Positions 35,408 through 38,941 of a DNA stretch of 38,941 nucleotides are shown in pieces; within the stretch, counting starts at the first letter, position 1, and each line of letters opens with the position of its first letter. The position numbers were made by a program, and so were the translations under genes. The notes below the pieces were generated by a model. That model had not been told where the DNA came from. It did not search any database and worked only from the letters and a program-made list of their open reading frames with translations. The stretch is from Acidimicrobiaceae bacterium (GTDB lineage: Bacteria; Actinomycetota; Acidimicrobiia; Acidimicrobiales; RAAP-2), in contig PLER01000110.1 of assembly GCA_003136495.1 (NCBI GenBank), forward strand, positions 1-38,941, read 5' to 3'.

Positions 35408-37611
35408 GTGACGCGCCGTTGCGGCGGCTGCGCCAACTCGGCGAGGTGTCCGTCGCGGAGTTGCGCCACGTGGGGGAAAAACGCGTCGAAGGACTCAAAT
35501 CCCTCGGGATCGAGAGCGTCTTCGATCTCTTGACCCTCTATCCGCGTCGCTACATCGACCGGACCAAGCAGGTCGACCTCAGCGATCTCACCGTCGGCGA
35601 CGAGGCGGCGGTCTTCGGCGAGATCGACGTCATCACCAGCCGTCGCACTCGTCAGGGCAAGGTGATGGTCGAAGCGACGGTGCGCGACGGCACCGAGTCC
35701 ATCAAAGTGGTCTTTTTCAACCAAGCCTGGCGCGAACGTCAACTCACTAAAGGGGTCCAGGCGTTGTTCTTCGGCAAGGTCGGCGACTACCGTGGCCAGC
35801 GTCAGATGACCAATCCCGTCGTCGACGTCATCGTCGGGGCCACGGGCGACGAGCGCGACCCCTCGCGGGTCGGTCGCGTCGTGGCGATCTATCCCGCTTC
35901 CGGCAAGGCGGGACTGACCAGTTGGGAAATGGGCGGGTTCGTCGAAGAGTCGTTGCGTCGCGCCGGGGCGTTCTTCGACCCCCTCGACGACGTCGCGCGC
36001 GCACCGCTCGAACTCGTTGAGCGTACGGCCGCCTTCTGGGGCATCCACCTGCCCGAAGAGCTCAGTGAAGTAGCCCCGGCGCGTCGTCGACTGGCCTTCG
36101 ACGAGTTCTTCCGCCTCCAACTCGTCCTCGCGTTGCGCCGGGCGCGTCTCGAGGCGTCCGCCGCGGGCATCCGACACCCCTTCGATCCGGCGGACCTCGA
36201 CGTCGCCGCGGGTGAACTGCTGGCCCCAGAGTCGTCACTCGTTCGTCGATTCATCGCCGGACACCGCTTTAACCTCACCGGCGCCCAGCGCCGAGTCCTC
36301 GGTGAGGTGGCGTCCGACATGGCCGGTCCCTTGCCGATGCACCGACTCCTCCAGGGGGACGTCGGCTCCGGCAAGACCGTCGTCGCGCTCGCGGCGATGC
36401 TCGCCGCGCGCGACGGCGCACGACAGAGCGTCTTGATGGCACCGACGGAAGTCCTCGCCGAACAACACCTCGCGTCCTTACGCGACGACCTGGCGCGACT
36501 CAGCGTCGCCGACGACTCGGTCCTCGGGGGCGAGCGCCCACTCTCGGTGCAACTCCTGACCGGACGGGTGCGCGCGAAGGACCGTCAGGCGGTGTTAGAC
36601 GGCCTGCTACGCGGATCGGTCGACATCGTGGTGGGCACGCACGCGCTGTTGAGCGAGGACGTGCGCTTTCGCGCGCTGGGACTCATCGTCATCGACGAAC
36701 AGCACCGTTTCGGCGTGGAACAGCGCGCGGTGTTGCGCGACGAAGGTCGAGCGCGCTCTCTCGAGGGCGCGGACCCGGACCTGTTGGTGATGACCGCGAC
36801 GCCCATTCCCCGCACCGCGGCGATGGTGATCTTTGGGGACCTCGACGTCTCGGTGCTCGATGAACTTCCCGCGGGACGCCGAGTGATCGACACGACCTGG
36901 GCGCAGGGCCCCCTCGATGTTGAGGCGTGCTGGGCTCGGGTGCGCAGCGAGGTCGCCGCGGGTCGGCGGGCCTACGTCATCTGTCCACTCGTCGAAGGCT
37001 CCGAACGCGTCGAGGCGACCAGCGCCGTCGAAGAGCGCACGCGCCTGGCGACGAACGAGCTGCGCGGTCTCGCGGTGGGTCTCGTGCACGGACAGATGAA
37101 GAGCAGCGAGAAAGAAGACGTGATGAACCAGTTTCGGGCCGGCGAACTCGACGTCTTGGTGGCGACGGTGGTCATCGAGGTCGGCGTCGACGTGCCCGAA
37201 GCCACCGTGATCGTCATCGAAGACGCGTGGCGTTTCGGCCTGGCCCAACTGCACCAACTTCGTGGTCGAGTCGGTCGCTCGGACCTCCAGAGCTACTGCT
37301 ACCTCTTGGGCGAGCCGCCGAGCGACGAGGGTGCGGCGCGTCTCAACGCGCTGGTCGCCACCAACGACGGCTTCGAACTGGCCGAGGTGGACTTGGCGAT
37401 GCGCGGGGAGGGGACGCTGCTCGGCGCGCGCCAAAAGGGCCGTAGCGACCTGCGATTGGCGAAGTTGCGTCAAGACGAGGACCTCCTGGTGGGCGCCCAG
37501 CGCCTGGCGGTAACCATGGTCGAAGAGGACGGCGCCGCCTTGGCGGCGATGATCGACGAACTACGCCTCTTCGTCGACGACGACGAGGCCACCTATCTCT
37601 TTAAGAGTTAG
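35404..37611 (+). CDS. recG: ATP-dependent DNA helicase RecG
   Basis: 'MHRLLQGDVGSGKTVVALAAMLAA', 'LMAPTEVLAEQH', 'LIVIDEQHRFGVEQR', 'MTATPIPRTAAM', 'GLAQLHQLRGRVGRSDLQSYCYLL'. Confidence 0.97.
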   Translation: MSDAPLRRLRQLGEVSVAELRHVGEKRVEGLKSLGIESVFDLLTLYPRRYIDRTKQVDLSDLTVGDEAAVFGEIDVITSRRTRQGKVMVEATVRDGTESIKVVFFNQAWRERQLTKGVQALFFGKVGDYRGQRQMTNPVVDVIVGATGDERDPSRVGRVVAIYPASGKAGLTSWEMGGFVEESLRRAGAFFDPLDDVARAPLELVERTAAFWGIHLPEELSEVAPARRRLAFDEFFRLQLVLALRRARLEASAAGIRHPFDPADLDVAAGELLAPESSLVRRFIAGHRFNLTGAQRRVLGEVASDMAGPLPMHRLLQGDVGSGKTVVALAAMLAARDGARQSVLMAPTEVLAEQHLASLRDDLARLSVADDSVLGGERPLSVQLLTGRVRAKDRQAVLDGLLRGSVDIVVGTHALLSEDVRFRALGLIVIDEQHRFGVEQRAVLRDEGRARSLEGADPDLLVMTATPIPRTAAMVIFGDLDVSVLDELPAGRRVIDTTWAQGPLDVEACWARVRSEVAAGRRAYVICPLVEGSERVEATSAVEERTRLATNELRGLAVGLVHGQMKSSEKEDVMNQFRAGELDVLVATVVIEVGVDVPEATVIVIEDAWRFGLAQLHQLRGRVGRSDLQSYCYLLGEPPSDEGAARLNALVATNDGFELAEVDLAMRGEGTLLGARQKGRSDLRLAKLRQDEDLLVGAQRLAVTMVEEDGAALAAMIDELRLFVDDDEATYLFKS

Positions 37612-37630
37612 TTCCAGGGCATACCCTTAG

Positions 37631-38161
37631 GTGGTGCGAGTTATTGGTGGTGTGGCCCGCGGGCGGCGGCTCAAGGCGAAACTGCCCTCCAGCGTGCGCC
37701 CGACCACCGACTACGCCCGCGAGGCGATCTTCTCCATGCTCGAAAGCCGCGGGGGACTGCGCGATCTGGTGGTCGCCGATCTCTACAGCGGATCGGGCGC
37801 CATGGGCATCGAGGCGCTCTCGCGCGGGGCGAAGAAGGTCTACTTCGTCGACGCCGACCCCGCGTGTCTGGCCGCGGCCAAGGCGAACCTGGAGCCATTG
37901 GGTCTTAGTGGCGACGCGTTCTTCGTGCGCGCCACCTTGCCGCTGTGGTCGCCGCCGCACGACCTCGACCTCGTGCTGGCCGATCCGCCTTACGGCCCAC
38001 TCGACTTGGCGAGCGTGCTCGTCGACGTCGACGCCGAGCGCGTCATCGTTGAAAACGACCGTCATATGGACGCGCCCGATGGCTGGTCGGTGACCAAAAC
38101 CAAGCGGTACGGCACTACGCTCGTAACGATGTTGGAACCCGACAGAGGGGACGTGGCGTGA
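37631..38161 (+). CDS. rsmD: 16S rRNA (guanine(966)-N2)-methyltransferase RsmD
   Basis: 'VIGGVARGRRLKAKLPSSVRPTTDYAREAIFSMLES', 'VADLYSGSGAMGIEALSRGA', 'LVLADPPYG'. Confidence 0.96.
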   Translation: MVRVIGGVARGRRLKAKLPSSVRPTTDYAREAIFSMLESRGGLRDLVVADLYSGSGAMGIEALSRGAKKVYFVDADPACLAAAKANLEPLGLSGDAFFVRATLPLWSPPHDLDLVLADPPYGPLDLASVLVDVDAERVIVENDRHMDAPDGWSVTKTKRYGTTLVTMLEPDRGDVA

Positions 38162-38646
38162 CGGTTGGTCTGATTCCCGGCTCCTTTGACCCGTTTCACA
38201 ACGGGCACCTCGAGATCGTCGAGCGCGCCGCCCAGATCTTCGACGAGATCGTGGTGGCGGCCATTCGCAACCCCCAAAAGTCCGAGGCCCTCTTCGATCT
38301 GGACGAGCGCCGCGACATGATCGCCGAATCCCTGGTGCACCTGCCCAACGTGCGCATCGTGTCGATCTCCACGCTGCTCGTCAACGTGGCCCGCGACGTC
38401 AACGCCACCGCCATCGTCAAGGGACTGCGCGCCGTGTCGGACTTCGAGAGCGAGATGCAGATGGCCCAGATGAATCGGACGCTCTCGGGCGTGGAGACGC
38501 TATTTTTGCCCTCGAGTTCGCACTACTCCTTCATCGCCAGTCGACTCCTGCGCGAAGTCGCGCGCTACGGCGGGGACGTGACGTCCTTCGTGCCGGGCCC
38601 GGTCGCCAAACGGCTCTACGACAAGTTCCCCGAGGGGACCTCGTGA
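38158..38646 (+). CDS. coaD: Pantetheine-phosphate adenylyltransferase
   Basis: 'GLIPGSFDPFHNGHLEIVERAAQIFDEIVVAAIRNPQK', 'AIVKGLRAVSDFESEMQMAQMNR', 'SSHYSFIASRLLREVARYGGDVTSFVPGPV'. Confidence 0.98.
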   Translation: MTVGLIPGSFDPFHNGHLEIVERAAQIFDEIVVAAIRNPQKSEALFDLDERRDMIAESLVHLPNVRIVSISTLLVNVARDVNATAIVKGLRAVSDFESEMQMAQMNRTLSGVETLFLPSSSHYSFIASRLLREVARYGGDVTSFVPGPVAKRLYDKFPEGTS

Positions 38647-38941
38647 CGTCCTTTGACGGCTACGACGCCGAGACCGCCTTCGAGGAGAGCGCCCGCCACG
38701 TGCGACGCGACATCGAGGCGGACCTGCGCGACCTCATCGAGATCGTCGCCAACGCCAAGCAGATGCCGCTGTCGAACTCCGCGTTGATCTCGCGTGACGA
38801 GGTGATGGGCCTCTTAGAGCAGGCCCTCCACAGCCTGCCCGACGAGATCCGCGAGGCCCGTTGGGCGCTGCGCGACCGCGAAGAACTCATGGCGGCCGAG
38901 ATGCAAAAGGCCCAACAACTCATGGACCAGGTGCGCGCCGA
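38643..38941 (+). CDS. Coiled-coil (DivIVA/ATP-synthase-b-like) protein, 3' truncated by window edge
   Basis: GTG overlapping the coaD stop; frame open to the window end: VTSFDGYDAETAFEESARHVRRDIEADLRDLIEIVANAKQMPLSNSALISRDEVMGLLEQALHSLPDEIREARWALRDREELMAAEMQKAQQLMDQVRA. Confidence 0.65.
   Translation, partial: MTSFDGYDAETAFEESARHVRRDIEADLRDLIEIVANAKQMPLSNSALISRDEVMGLLEQALHSLPDEIREARWALRDREELMAAEMQKAQQLMDQVRA

Noticed and set aside
1-38941. CRISPR arrays, tRNA/rRNA genes, transposases, integrases, prophage or defence islands
   Set aside because: No repeat-spacer pattern, no recognisable RNA gene and no mobile-element or defence protein in any ORF.

Overview
High-GC window with dense coding on both strands. 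The gene content and GTG-rich starts look actinobacterial, possibly Acidimicrobiia-like (inference only). About 33 CDSs can be supported. The left part (1-5.8 kb) has an OmpA-like C-terminal fragment, a candidate small Cys-rich protein, two GNAT acetyltransferases, small membrane proteins, a SAM methyltransferase and a YihY/BrkB membrane protein. The centre (5.76-17.2 kb) is a co-oriented minus-strand sensory island: GAF-GGDEF, PAS/GAF-GGDEF-EAL, PAS/GAF-EAL, PAS-LuxR, a small 2-TM protein and an integral-membrane GGDEF(GGDEL)-EAL protein. From 17.5 to 30.6 kb there are a zinc-ribbon/DUF4389 membrane protein, secreted PQQ-like and SGNH proteins, a sulfite/nitrite reductase-siroheme operon, an FMN reductase/TetR divergent pair, an MFS transporter, a type II NADH dehydrogenase and a Tat-exported putative bicovalent flavoprotein. 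The right part (30.7 kb to end) is housekeeping: pckG, thiL, rpmB, DAK2/FakA-like, recG, rsmD, coaD and the start of a coiled-coil protein. The strongest second-look items are the c-di-GMP signalling island and an intergenic segment (about 437-569) packed with perfect inverted repeats that may encode a structured RNA. No CRISPR array, tRNA, rRNA, phage or transposase was recognised.
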